A stretch of DNA of 64,000 nt from Maratus speciosus (GCA_963932465.1 OZ010788.1:201812559-201876558), one strand, 5' to 3'; counted from the stretch's first letter, positions 23,711-36,109 are shown. A program made the numbers and translations. Notes: generated by a model from the sequence alone, not told the origin.

Positions 23711-25003
23711 TATAAGTCTGCACGGGGTGCAATTTCCAGGCCCGGCCCGTAGAAATATCAATTAAATCATTCCCAATCCGGCCTGACTCAACTTCTACAA
23801 AAAATCAGTTTTTTCCTAACATACAATTGGGATTCTTTTAAAGAATACTGCAAGAGAATTTTTAAATTACGATGTGTTCGCAAGGCAGAAAATACACAAT
23901 AGCAACATTAACGATTACTCGGAGTCTTAGACGTTTCAACATTCAAATAAGGATGCATTAAAAAATTAAGGTAGTTTAGAATAAAAGAAAAAAGGAGGGT
24001 TAAAATCCTGATAACTGTTGAAGCTGTATAATGAAAAGTAGATTTGTGAAAATATTTCTCTGTCCTTTATTAAGGCTTTTCTCAAATCCAAAGGAGCTAA
24101 TATCTGACACATTTCTGAGTTCATTTCTATTCGGAAACGCATAAGACTAACAGGTATTCTTACTCAGAAACTATGTAATTGAATGATGTTATACATTTTT
24201 TGATAAAAGCAATATGTCAAGTGAGAAAATATTGTCAAAGTTAGCGTTTCGGATCGAATTTCCGGAAGCGACAGCTCGGGAAAGGAAAAAAACCTGCAAT
24301 CACGTGACAAGAATATCTTGTATCTCGATAAGTAATTTCTTTATCAAAAATGAAAAACGCTATTCGATTCCAAATCGCTTCAATAAGCAGGCCTGTCAAT
24401 TTTATGCCTTTGCAGTTAAAAATTAGTTTGAAAATGTGTCAGAAACTTTCGCATTGTTGAGTAGAGAATTTGAGAACGACCTTAAGGTATATTTCCAAAG
24501 ATTCCGTTACAGAAGTTCATTATCGCTATTAATATTTTTACAAAACATATTGCCTGCTCTACACATCCTGAGAACAATTAAGTGCAGTTCCGGCCCGGCT
24601 CGACTATGTAGAGAAAAAAAAAAAATGCAAGCCTGTTCTCGGCCCGGCACGAGTCTTCTGAAAAAATTAAGCCCGGGTTTAGACACAATGGAACTATCCA
24701 CTGCCGATATCTATGCTGGACATGTTACATTTGTGTATTGATGTTGCAAAACTAGCATCGACTCGTGACGCACATTTATACTTATTCTCGGGAAAGTCAT
24801 ATTCATTGAAAATGGTTCATACTTTATAGGCTTCGTCTAAATTTTTATATTGAGCCGGTAGGCCCGCTTAATTTTTTTTATTGGCCCGGCCCGTTGAAAA
24901 AATTATCATGATTCTGCCGGCCCGGCCTTTTTGAAATTTCACCTTCATTTTGCTGGGCGGGGTACGGGCCCCGGGGCAAAGCCCGGCCCCGTGCAGACCT
25001 CTA
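23711..25003. mobile_element. hAT-type element hAT-2 nested in hAT-1
   Basis: The left end is TATAAGTCTGCACGGGG; the right end on the other strand is TAGAGGTCTGCACGGGG. TCTCAGAT flanks both sides (23703-23710 and 25004-25011). Subterminal regions are rich in GCCCGGCCCG. The interior has short frames with no domain, so it is non-autonomous. Confidence 0.85.
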
Positions 25004-25555
25004 TCTCAGATGATCTTTCCAAGCCTCAAATATTGACTTTTAACACATATTTTGCACTTTTTTCTGAAATATCCTTTGTCTTTATAGAAAACAGAAAACA
25101 CTACTTGTTATCGTGGGGTCAGAATAAAAATAATTGCAACTTTATGGCATTTAAGCATAAAAATGACTTTGTGATTGTGTTAGAGAATAGAGAGTTCGAA
25201 TGGAGGCCATAATAGTGAATTATGTTGACATATATTTTCATGATGTTTTTTATTTGTGTGATACTTGCTTACCAGCCCGGCGTCGCCCGTGATCTGATGA
25301 TATTAACCTTAAATTTGTTTTAGTTTATATCTTTAATCCGATTTTTAAAAAAAATTATACTTTTAAACAAAAATATTTCCAAACGAACCTCGAATGGGAG
25401 GCCCCGCAATATTTATACCGAATAGGACATTTTAAAGTAAATTAAAATGTGCGCTCGTTAAAGGATGTTGCATATTTTTCCGTATTTCAACAAAAAATAG
25501 CGGATTTAGAATTTTAAAGGGCGCGGATTTTTTCTTTAACTCAACAGACATTTAA

Positions 25556-26853
25556 TCTCTCTATTCTAAAAAAAAGTAACTACCGCTGTCACCGCCGCCG
25601 CCGCCGGTTTTGATATTTTTGTGACCGGAGGCATTTCTTCGTTAATATTAACAAAAATAATGCATACAAAAATATGAAAATCGGTGATTTTATACAGAAA
25701 TGTTTGATAAACACGCTGATGCAGACAGTTTTCAAATCGAAGAATTATTTTAAGAGTTATTTAATGCTAAAGTTGGACAAAATTGTTCCACTAAAAAAGT
25801 TTTATAGCAGCAAAAACTATACATGGCAGTGTAATCATTTTTAGATCATTTTATGCGTTAGAATTTGCCGGAGTGCAGATTGCATTAATTTTTTTTATTT
25901 TGACTCATTTTTTCAGGTTTTATTTCTATTTTAAATTCAAATTTTCAGCATTTCTAGAGATATTTTTTACAGATTTCAGAAAATTGTACTAATTTAAACT
26001 GTTGCCAACTGTATAAAAAGCGCAAGCAATAATGTTTGCTTCAAATTAAAAATTTATTTACACGTGACTATTATAAGCAGGAAAAAACTTTCAAATTAGA
26101 ATTAAATAATTACGTATAAAAAGCAGGAACTTATTAAAAATTACGTCATAAAAAGTATACACGTGAATTTTAAAAGAGAAAGGATATTGTAAAATAATAA
26201 ATTCATTAACATGCGTTAGAAGTCTTAGGAGAAATTACGTCATATTTACGTCACATTATTATGTTATTACATAAAATGAACACAAAATAATATTGCAAAA
26301 AAATTTAAATTTAGAAATTGTGCTAGACATTTATTTCATATTTTGAGAATTAATTTAAAATGTCTCATTTAAAAGAACTTTCTTTTCGCTTTCTTAAAAA
26401 ATACCAGGAGAAAAAGACTCTCTTTACTTAATTCCTTTTATATTAGCTTATTTTGAAATGTTGTTACAGTTGTATACGTCATCAAGTTATTTTTATTTCG
26501 ACGTTTTATTTGTGTTTTTATTAATGTTGTACAAATTTATTTGTTCTTTCGTTATTTAAAATAAAAATCGTATCAATTTGTATAATTTGGCGAGTATGGT
26601 TTGGCGATTTATATAATTTGGCGAAATTGGTCGATAGGATAATCAAGTAGTACCGCAGCGGATTTGGCGTTAAAATTCCCCAATCAAAGAGAAATGGATA
26701 GAAATTCGTTTATAGGGAGATCGCCACTGTTTTTTAAATTATAATTCAATCTTTCGAAATCTTTTTAAAGCCGATCAAATTAGCGTGCATTTAGAGTCTG
26801 CGGTGTCTGGACGGGGGTTGGCGAGCGTAGCTCGTAGGGGCCGAGCCCCCTAG
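25556..26853 (+). mobile_element. Helitron Heli-1 copy C
   Basis: It starts TCTCTCTATTCTAAAA after an A (25555) and ends GAGCCCCCTAG before a T (26854). The GAGC-GTA-GCTC hairpin lies just before the terminal GC-rich stem. (CCG)5 sits near the 5' end. Short subfamily, nested in hAT-1. No coding. Confidence 0.9.
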
Positions 26854-29646
26854 TATTTAAAAAAAAATAGTTCTTACTGTCAAAACTCTTTAAAATTTTT
26901 ATGAGTCATAAATATAATGATTTCAAAGCCTGTACACAAGATTCGGGGGAAACTATTGATATTTACTAGTAAGACGCTGGTAAGAAAACTTTTTTTTTTT
27001 TTTGTCCAAATTGTTTGAAATTGTTATTAGTTATAAACACATATTATGGTTTTGAAGCATGCGTAAGAAATTCGTGAAAATATATTGATATTTAGTTGTG
27101 AGAGAGTTACCTGATTCGTAAATAAATAACATTATTAGCGTAATTACCAGGGCCTTCTTTATATTAAATTTTAAATCATCTAAAATTCCAGAAATTCTGT
27201 AAAACCTGCGTAAATGGAACCTGTCCATAACAAAATCCTGTCTTACATGAGAGCATTTCATGGTCCCGCTGAAAGTAATATCATACAATAATTGATGAAT
27301 TTAGGGGGTAATCCGGGAGGAGGGTTCTTCTCTGAGCATCGAAATGTCACTCCCGGAAGCTTTGTAATTTTGTGCTTATTAAAGTTGTAGAAGTGCAATT
27401 CTCACCCGCTCCACACTGTCATACCACACCGGGAGCATCAGTAAACCCTCCCGGAAACAAGTGCCTAAATACAACACTGCAGTTATGCTTGCTAAGATGG
27501 AAACTTGTCGGGTTTTTTTTTATCCCTTGCTATTCCATTTTTAAAGGTTTTGCTGTAAATGAATTTCTTGGAATGCTGTATTATTAGTTTATTATTAGTA
27601 AAACATAAAAATGCAAGTCTCTATTTTTCTGCGGAGATGTGTGTATGTGTGTGTGTGTGTGGGGGGGGGACCGTTAGTGGCGCTGTCTGTAGCAATCCTC
27701 AACAACATCTCACATTTTTGGGGAAATCCATATTTACAAAAATTAGTTTGTGGATAGACGGCGAGATGAAAGAATATAACTTTTCAACTACATTCGGAAG
27801 AGCTTTAAAACTTATCCTGAATACGTAATATATTTTTTTAAAAGATCGTAAAAGACTAAAAAAAATGACGAAGTAATTTTGCCCCTCTTGGAAAAACATT
27901 TGCCCGACCTGGAGGCATTGTCTAGCTACGGGCCTGGCCAGATGTCATTTACGCACCGGGTTTGGCGTGATTTTTTTTAAGGAAAATTTGGCGAAAACCG
28001 CGATTTCGAATACCAGTTACATATGTATTTTTGGTACTACTTAGTTATCCCGTCGACCAAAAATCTATCACCAAACTGTAAGATTAAATGCCAATAAGGT
28101 TGATCGTAAATGTCACATTCACTCGACTTTAAGCAAGTTACACGTCTTTACGTCATCAAGTTATTTTTATTTCAACGTTTTATTTGTATATTTATTAATG
28201 TTATACTGTTTTCTTTGTTCTTTCGTTATTTAAAATAAAAATTATGGCAATTTGTACAATTTGGCGAGTGGTTTGGCGATTTATATAATTTGGCGAAATG
28301 GGTCGACGGAATAACTAAGTAGTACCGTATTTTTTAATTATTTTCTATTATTTTTAAAGGAAAATAACCAAAAAATAATTAACTATAGAACAAAACAATT
28401 TATGTAATTAAAAAAAAAAGAAAATAAAGTAAATAAACATTTATTATTAAATCAACAACAATAGCCGGGTTACCATGTCAACCAAAATAATGCCATTTTG
28501 GCGCCAATTAGGTATCCCGGTGCGTATATGACATCTGTGCCTAATATTTTTCTTTTCATTTCGTTTAAAAAAAATAAAGAAGTGAAAGCCATTTATTTTA
28601 AATGTTTCAGTTTGTATTAAAAAAAAATGATAATGAAATACAAATTGAATTATGAATGAAAGTAACATGATACATTTCTTAGCATACATTTAAGGGAGGC
28701 CAAACTTCTCACCAAATTAGTTTAAAATTGTAACCTTTTCTAAAATCTGAAAAAAAAAATATCTGTTATGATTAAAATTTGAGTTGCCATCATTAGAGAA
28801 AAGGATATAAAATTAGAAAAAAAATAATATTTCGAAAACTAATTCGAATTTAAAAATTCTAATACCAGTTTTGAGATCTGCAGATCAATACGGATTTTTG
28901 GTGTTAATTTCATCGCAAAGTATTCCGTATTGTAGGAGAAATCGCCGTGAAACATAATCAGTTGTTTAATCAGACGTTTCATAGAATCGTTACATAAATT
29001 CGTTTCATAATATCCGTTTCATTAGGATTTTATATATATAGGGTAGATATATCTTGTTCAAATTTTCAATCGTTAATAAAATACTCATTATTCATCCTAT
29101 CAAGTTGAAATAATTTTTTTAAAACTTGTACTGGATGACAATTGATGTTAATACAGTTTTTTCAAATATTAATTCATTAATTAAATTTTAATTAATTAAT
29201 TTTAGTTTTGCATGGGAAACAAAATGGCGGCCATTGGTTATTAAAGATCAATGAAAGTATTTTCAATAAGGGGTTACCATAGGGGGGACCCTGTTCTGTT
29301 GCCAAATACCGCCAAGTTTGTCGCCAACTTGGCGGCCAAAATGAGTCACCAAAAGTGACGCCAACTTGGCGATATCTCTAATATTTCGCCAAATTCCCAT
29401 AGAGTTCCATTGTAAAGTTACTTGCTTATAGAAAATCAACAAATTGAGATATTTTAATGCAACAAAAACTAATATTAGCTTAAGGGGTTGTATTAAATTG
29501 TTCTTTGATGACCTACTTTAAAAACAAAATTTTTATATTACTTAATTAACATATATAAGATACACAAAATGTAAATATATTGCTTACAGGTGTCAAGTAT
29601 GATAAAATCCTTTAAAAAACATTAAAAACATTAAAGTCATTTAAAA

Positions 29647-29691
29647 TTCATAACGTTTTCGACCGACACTTACTCGGTCATCCTCAGTGAA
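29647..29691 (-). ncRNA. Hammerhead ribozyme fold, inverted arm
   Basis: The minus strand carries the same core as the copy at 30145-30189: stem I UUCA/UGAA, CUGAGGA, stem II GACCGA/UCGGUC, GAA, stem III AAC/GUU and A at the cleavage position. Predicted cleavage is next to position 29651. Read by eye; activity not tested. Confidence 0.7.
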
Positions 29692-29726
29692 AAACTAGCA
29701 GTTGTTCTGTCTCCGCGTCTCCAGCC

Positions 29727-30014
29727 TTGTCCGGAACAGACCATTTCACTTCAAGGGTGGATTGGAAAGGGTGGAAAAAGTGGTGGGACAGAGGTGGAAA
29801 GGGTGGATTGGAAAAATCAGCATTATCAAGATTAGCACAAATTCAACCTATAAAAGTAGATTTCGATAGAGCCAAAATTATTTTCCATACAAGTAACCAC
29901 CAAGAAGCTATCATAAGAGAATCTCTGGAAATAATATCAAATAAAGAAATAGTTTGTAACGATATATTATCATATGATATCCACGCAGTCTGGAAAGAAT
30001 TAATAAATAGTTAA
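29727..30014 (+). pseudogene. Penelope-like C-terminal fragment
   Basis: The 95-codon frame begins in the left arm, so its first ~30 residues (glycine/tryptophan rich) are probably not native. The part from VDFDRAKIIFH through EAIIRESLEIISNKEI to VWKELINS resembles the C-terminal end of the GIY-YIG endonuclease region of PLEs: an 'IDW/ARI' strand, an 'R.I.ES..I' helix and a final 'VW..L'. The GIY-YIG catalytic motif and the RT are absent. The stop codon lies just upstream of the right arm, the normal order for a PLE 3' end. Confidence 0.6.
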
Positions 30015-30144
30015 TAAATCTGTACTTTTCGATAAAAGAATAGCATTTATGCGCCCCCCCCCCTTATTTTCCAATTCACCCTTGAAGTGAAATGGTCTGT
30101 TCCGGACAAGGCTGAAGACGCGGAGACAGAACAACTGCTAGTTT

Positions 30145-30189
30145 TTCACTGAGGATGACCGAGTAAGTGTCGGTCGAAAACGTTATGAA
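30145..30189 (+). ncRNA. Hammerhead ribozyme fold in PLE 3' terminal repeat
   Basis: In order: UUCA (stem I), CUGAGGA (fits the CUGANGA core), U, GACCGA-loop-UCGGUC (stem II), GAA, AAC then GUU (a stem III with no loop, which suits dimeric action), A as the residue before cleavage, then UGAA (stem I partner). The predicted cut is between 30185 and 30186. It is on the same strand as the PLE frame. All core residues are present. Confidence 0.75.
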
Positions 30190-30370
30190 TTTTAAATGAC
30201 TTTAATGTTTTTTAAAGGATTTTATCATACTTGACACCTGTAAGCAATATATTTACATTTTGTGTATCTTATATATGTTAATTATAAATCAAGGTGAATT
30301 GTGCACTAAAATTTTAACTTTCTATTTATATTACTTGTTTTTTATTTATATTTTCGACTTTTTAAAGAAT

Positions 30371-30500
30371 GGTTTGGTGGATCATGAAATCCATTGTTGT
30401 TGTAACTCGTATTATTATCATAAAGAATATGTGGTGATTTATCACCTGTGGCCGGCTAGCAAAAGACGTCTTAAAATTAACTTATTAATTTATAATTAAG
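30371..30500 (+). repeat. Repeat Z, right copy
   Basis: Direct copy of 21123-21270, sharing 'aaatccattgttgtt' and 'gtggccggctagcaaa'. Confidence 0.6.
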
Positions 30501-30573
30501 TTTTTTTTAAAATATTAAAATGTTGTTTTGTCGTCGGAAACACACCTGTGTATCTATTTTTTTTTTCTTTTTA

Positions 30574-31957
30574 GTGTTCCGTACTTAAAAAGTAAAAACG
30601 GAACCATTATAAGATCACTCCTGTGTCTGTCTGTCTGTCACTGCCATTTTACTCGTAAATTATGGGACGTGGAAAGTTCAAATTAGGGGAATTAATAAAG
30701 ACTATTGGCCCACATATTTACAGATTATTAAACATTCACAAATATATTTAGGGAAAATGTAGAGGGGGTAATTAAGTTACTTGAAGGGGAAAAAAAAATA
30801 TTTTCTTTGTATATCGTGTGAAAGCTTTCGTGACCCTGAGTTAAAAAATACATTTATTTTAACTTTAGGTATTATATTTTCAGAGATATTGTAGAAAATG
30901 TAGTGCAAAAATATATCCCCCCCCCCCCCGCCTCTATTTCCGAATCTACTGACACTAAAATTATGAAAAAAATAGAGGTAGTAGACGTTAATTTTAACCT
31001 TGCAGAAAAACTATAGCGATTACCCAAGCTCACATAGTTTTTGAGAAAAGCGCATTTTTCCGATGCACACAGATTTCGATTTGCGGGCCTTCAGCAAAAG
31101 TGTTGAGGAGCGCTGGAGGTACCTATCCGTAGCAGAACTTATAGAAGTATTGTTGATAATGATTTTCGAAAAAAATCGTCGGTAATTAGCCGAGATATGA
31201 ACCCTTAAAGACACAGACGGTTTGGAAATGCATTGACAGGGGCGGCATACTCTATGTGCCTTCGGCTTTGAAAGGGCAAATAACAACTTTTAACAATATA
31301 TTAGTGTAATGCAATGCCCAGTAGTAGTATAAAAGCAATAAACGTCAAATTGTTAAAAACAGATTAATTTAATTAGAATCAATCACATAAATACTATGGA
31401 ATTCTTGACTAGTTTGCATTGAGTGGATCTCTCAATACACCTCCCGTGTCTTTAAAAGTTAATTAAAAACCTATCTGGAAAAACACGCTACGCCCCAAGG
31501 CGGCGTTGGAATTTTATGACCTCCTTTCGAAGCGCGCTTAGCACAATGCCAATTTTAGACTTTGAAAAAGGGTTTTGTTTTAGCTACGCTGTAAAAAGAA
31601 AAGATTATTACTACGCTGAATTTAGTTTTATGAGAGGCCAAATGAAGTTTAAATATGCACTACTTTTATTGTCAGTACCGAATTAAAAGTTCATCATAAA
31701 CAAATTAGGATAAAATTAAAAAAGAGTTATACTGAATAGCAATATTTAATATTATTTAGTCTTCAATCTCTTCCAACTTTTATGGTATACCCATTCATAC
31801 TTTACTAGTATATACAGCTATACCAAACCCTACGTTGTACAGCTTTTTCCAGAGTCTTATTCTTTTAGCAACCTATTTTTTAATAATGCAGTTAATAATT
31901 CATATATTTGTTATACGGAACCCTCTGACTGCGAGTAATACTCGCACTTGACCGTTT
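30574..31957. mobile_element. Long 'TTCCGTA...TACGGAACCC' element
   Basis: The left side opens GTGTTCCGTACTT and, 16 bases later, AACGGAACC, with a (GTCT)n tract. The right side closes ATACGGAACCCTCTGACTG, then 'cgagtaatactcgcacttg'. Very similar terminal wording is abundant in lepidopteran genomes as I recall it. The interior has poly-C at 30919-30929 and no convincing coding. Superfamily not assigned. Confidence 0.5.
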
Positions 31958-31987
31958 CTTTAAGCATTGCGCGGCAACGCGACCGTT

Positions 31988-33713
31988 TATTTAAGTATTG
32001 CGCGGCAACGCAATATTTATTTATTTCCAGTGTCACTTCTCAATGTTAATTTAACATTGAAAAGCCTATGGAACTCATAACTTTTTCATTTTTTTCTTCC
32101 CACCTTTTTGTCCCTGATGCCACATTTTTTTTATTCTTCACTAATTCTAATGATATTATAAATTTAAAACATCAGGGTCAAAACGGATGATAAAATGCCT
32201 TTCCATAACCCAGAGAGTAACATGGGGTGATTTTTATTTACATCATTCAAATATTTTTCTTAATAATTCCAAATTTCGCTTTTTTCATTGAGAATTAACG
32301 GACAGTTTTCCAATAAAATTCAATGGTTTTTTTTTTTTTTCATTGTTGCAAATAATTCAAAAGCCGTAATAATAACTTATATATCTTTAGTTGAAAGATT
32401 TCCATGTAAAGAATTAAACTGAAATGTTTTTTTTTTTTTTTTTTTTTTTTTGGAATTAAAAAGATCAGTATGGTGTCATAGTGGAAATAAAAAGGACATT
32501 TTCAGAATAAGTTTTTGCTTTGGCCAAGTTTATGTTTTAGTAAACAGTTTCAAAAGGATAGCTACTTTTACGCAGGTAGCGAACTTAGTAAGGAATTACA
32601 TAACTTAAATTTTTAAATATATTTGTTTTTCCAAGATGGGAACTATTTATATCCCAAGTTAAACTCAGGTAATAATTTTCTTTTGTGTTTACATTACCCC
32701 TTGGGAGGGAATAGGGTAACAAAATTTAAGTAACTTTTTTTTAATTTTTTACTGCATCACAGCTATAATATTGTTAAATATTAGCAGTAAGGATTCAACA
32801 TAATTTATTTTTGCATTCATATAGTTCCTGAGTGGAAAATTTGGTATCTAAATGGAAGTGAAATTAATTTTTTTATGTTTTGATTATAGATTTTTTACGT
32901 TCAGATTGGAAGATTTTGTCCAAACTACAGCAACATGCATTACTGCAGTGGTGAAATATTTTGAATTATACATTGGTAAACTGCATCACACATTGTGATG
33001 CAATATCGCATACATCAAAATCAAAGCCTGGTGATGATATCCTCCATTAATTTTGAAATGCGTTTGTCTGAATGCAGTAGTTATTAAAAAACTTGACACA
33101 TTAAACAATAACATAATTTGAAGAACAAATTAAAAAATATATATATTTCCTACATTGTTTAAGCCCGAGAAGGGACAGATATTAAGATATTCCATTCAAT
33201 TAGTTCTACATTTAATGTTAAATTTTTATAACAAATAAGTTAAGTCAATTGAAGATTAAAAAATAAAAATAAAATTCACACAATATGATAATTAAAACAC
33301 CTTAAAAAATTAGATTCTGTTCAAGTTAAATCGAAATAAATCTTAGACTTTTTTAAAGGTTTGTATTTTAGATTTGCCTTATAATTTTGTTTACACCCAT
33401 CGTACCCATAATACAAAATCTGCTGTGCATATGTTTGCAACTTAAATTTGGAAAAAATCTAAGATTTATTTCGATCTCATTTGAACGGAATCTAATTTTT
33501 TTTTTAGGGTGTTTTAAGTATCATATTGCAGGAATTTAATTTTTTTTTAAATCTTCAATTGGCTTAACTTATTTGTTACAAAAATTTAACCTTAAATGTA
33601 GAACTAATTGAATGAAATATCTTAATATCTGCCCCTTCTCGGGCTTAAACAATGTAGGAGATAATTTTTTTTTTTTTAGTTCTTCAAATTATGTTTTTGT
33701 TTAATTTATATAT
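31988..33713 (-). repeat. 1.73-kb inverted repeat, left copy
   Basis: This is the reverse complement of 39333-41068, from a GC-rich end (GTATTGCGCGGCAACGCAAT) through a ~1.1-kb body to a ~0.6-kb foldback segment (33106-33706). Shared words include 'ccctgatgccac' and 'gtgtcacttctcaatgttaa'. Probably two copies of one transposable element; no coding identified. Confidence 0.85.
33106..33706. repeat. Foldback segment, ~245-bp arms
   Basis: The left arm 'cataatttgaagaac' to 'gattctgttcaagttaaatc' pairs with the right arm 'gatctcatttgaacggaatc' to 'gttcttcaaattatg' around a ~100-bp centre. The same structure is at 39341-39938. Confidence 0.85.
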
Positions 33714-34072
33714 ATATATTTCATATGTAATTCTAGCATATTAGGAAGTGATTTAAAAATCGATAACAAAATTCCATCTTTACATATAAAAGTCAAGTTG
33801 AGTTGAATAAAAGAGTAATATCAGATTACGAAAATTTTATACCAAATTTGCGGTCTCCAAAATGGAAGAGACCCAGTTGCCCATGCTTTTACTAAGATGT
33901 GGATACAAGCCACGTTGCAACCGATTATCCAAAAATTTTATACAGTGAAATTGGAAAAGGCCAAATTCGAAAACTCATAATAACGTTTTAATTTTCAAAT
34001 TAATGTATGATATTTAAACGTACTTTTAATGACAGATGGGTATCTATTGCGTACTCATATTAATACAGGGTG
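33714..34072. other. Unassigned stretch
   Basis: (TA)n at the left edge, otherwise unique-looking AT-rich DNA with no frame. Confidence 0.4.
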
Positions 34073-34074
34073 TA

Positions 34075-35169
34075 CAGTCGTGGAAAAAAAAAAAGGTAAA
34101 CACGCCTTACTAACTCTGCAAAATATTATTGTAGAAGAAAGTTACTGGTACCACACAATTGGTAATAAAGCCTACTTTTAAATCATGTATTTAAAATTTG
34201 CTTAGGGGGCCATCTACATATCAAAATAAACCATAACTTTGTTTTTGTTTTTTTGTTTTCAATAGCAGTACACAATTCTGACAGCATAAATGACAGCATA
34301 AAAACCCTACACCCTTCAATTAGCCTAAAAACAAATTTTTATGCAATTCGTACGATAAGTTTCCGAGAAATTAATTATTTTAAAATGAGCGTATTTTAGG
34401 GACTGTATCCAAATTGAAGTTCAGTACTCGATTGTTGACCGAGAGAGCCCCTTTCTTGATCAAGGCTTCTTAAGCGCCACTCAAGCAGTCATTGAAGTCT
34501 GCTAGATTACAGGATAGCATAAGAATTTTCAAAATATCTAGTTACTCCTTTCATAGACCGCCCCTTAAATCATAATTTTGCTGTGTTTTAAGCATAATAT
34601 GAAAACTACTTGGAAGAAAAATGTGAAATTTTGGATTTCCATAAAGCAGGACTTAATAAATCTAAATCCATCAAAAAAAAAAAAAAAATCGTAGGTTGCA
34701 ATTTATATATATATTTTTAAATATTTAATTCATAATTCATATCATAAAATTATAAAAATTGCAAATTCAAAGTATTTATGTTTGGATATTTTAGTATTAT
34801 TGCTGCACAGAAAATTAGCACATTAGGATAATTTCAGGAGGTATTAATAAAAATATGAAAATATAATTTAACATTAGAAGCACTCAATTTTGAATGTTTA
34901 TAATTCAAAAACTTATCTTTCAAATGATTTGAAATTTGATGTCTAGGCATAGTTTGAACCGACGATTTGAAATATCTTGTTAAAATTGGGTATTGCCATA
35001 GAAAAAAAAAAAATGAAGTTTGAGTTGTAGATGGCCCCTTAAGCAAATTTTATATACATCATTTAAAAGTAGACTTTTTTTCCCAATCGTTCGGTACCAG
35101 TAACTTCCTTCTACGATAATTTGTTGAGGAGTTAGTAGGGGGTGTTTACTTTTTTTTTTTCCACGACTG
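34075..35169. mobile_element. Tc1/mariner-like element with ~170-bp inverted repeats
   Basis: The ends CAGTCGTGGAAAAAAA and CCACGACTG are flanked by TA at 34073-34074 and 35170-35171. The arms (34075-34245 and about 34990-35169) share 'gaagaaagttactggtacc', 'acttttaaat.atgtat' and 'gcttagggggccatctac' in inverted order. The 1095-bp element has no transposase frame. Confidence 0.82.
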
Positions 35170-35171
35170 TA

Positions 35172-35967
35172 CGTACATATAGAACTGGCGGGCACATTAG
35201 CTCTCAGGCTTTGATAGCCTGTGAACTAACAAAATCACGCTGAAAAAAGAATGAGATGAGTCATTGCACCACCTCGATATCGTTCGTGTTTCTGAAGGTG
35301 CTCACATTGAACAATTATAAATGTGTTGAATTTAAAATTTCAACTGTTACGTTTGATTTCCCATTAACAATAAGGTTGTACTTTTTTTTTTTTTTTAAAT
35401 AACCCTGTAAATATGGGATATTCATCTATGTACACCCTGTATAACAAAGATATTATACATTTTTTTAACTGTGTCATTTTATGAATAACTAACCATACGA
35501 TGCCATTCAGTGGGGAAAGTGCCATTCAATAAAATGGAATTGATACCTACTCTTTCTGATGCATGCTTATCTTTAAAAGTAAATAAGATTTTATAAAGAT
35601 GTTTTCTAGTTTGAATCTTTGAAATTATTTTAACATTACATGTTTAGGCCTAAACGATAAACTGCTGTATGGGTCAATATCTGAAAAACGGACAATTTCA
35701 GTCTAAAATTTTTATTATTATTTTTTAATTAATGTACAAACTACTACATACAGTTATATACTATGATACATACATGTTTTGTCACTTAAATTCTATAGTG
35801 TTTTGAGATCAAGAATGTATATTTTATGCGTAGGATAAACTTTTATAGAAAAAAGCGTCTGCTAACATCATAATCACTGTCTAATAATTGGGACTGAGGT
35901 GATGTTTTTGCCTTAAATTCTTAGAATATTTTTTTTAATTAAAATTTCTTCAACATTAATTAAAAGT
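35172..35967. other. Unassigned AT-rich stretch
   Basis: A 'gtacaccctgtata' word at 35430 mirrors 'aatacagggtgtac' at 34062, suggesting that the Tc1-like element landed inside an older short repeat. No coding. Confidence 0.4.

Positions 35968-36109
<142 letters not shown>

Larger units (their letters stand above)
22408..27936. mobile_element. hAT-type element hAT-1 with 8-bp target duplication
   Basis: The ends are CAGGGCCGTAGCTAG and, on the other strand, CAGGCCCGTAGCTAG. They are flanked by GCCAGATG at 22400-22407 and 27937-27944, the 8-bp duplication typical of hAT. After the left end an inverted CCAGGTCGGGCA/TGCCCGACCTGG hairpin follows, and the right end repeats it once. Nested within are hAT-2 (23711-25003) and Heli-1 copy C (25556-26853). 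About 2.9 kb of its own sequence has no recognisable transposase. Confidence 0.88.
21396..29047 (-). mobile_element. Helitron Heli-2 copy I, containing hAT-1
   Basis: The 3' end on the minus strand is a GC-rich hairpin region like that of Heli-1, ending CTAA before a T. The inferred 5' end is TCTACCCTATATATATAAAA after an A at 29047/29048, where repeat X resumes. The interior matches copy H (60132 on) collinearly, with words such as 'atcaacagttccgggc' and 'aacaacatccggctta'. The 5.5-kb hAT-1 interrupts it at 22408-27936; copy H shows the unoccupied site. No Rep/helicase coding. Confidence 0.75.
21339..29540 (+). repeat. Repeat X (about 550 bp) split by Helitron I
   Basis: The pieces are 21339-21395 ('caattcctactattagttc' and on) and 29048-29540 ('tatatcttgttcaaatttt' through 'aacaaaatttttatatta'). 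A second copy in inverse orientation, at 53370-53888 plus 55182-55228, has the same outer boundaries and is also split by a Helitron at the same AT-rich point. Non-coding; it contains several TTGGCG words (29300-29390). Confidence 0.75.
29542..30284 (+). mobile_element. Penelope-like element relic with inverted terminal arms
   Basis: Arms of about 220 bp (29542-29769 and 30067-30284) are inverted copies of each other. Between them is a plus-strand frame that resembles the PLE C-terminus. Each arm contains a complete hammerhead-ribozyme fold, a known hallmark of PLE terminal repeats. Reverse transcriptase is missing, so this is a 5'-truncated or internally deleted copy. Confidence 0.75.

Noticed and set aside
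24436..25212. Frames of 93-101 codons rich in G, P and R
   Set aside because: They lie in the GC-rich ends of hAT-2 and have no domain or start context.
21396..30500. One large autonomous transposon or virus-like element of 9 kb
   Set aside because: The size comes from nested insertions with their own ends and target duplications; no large coding region exists.
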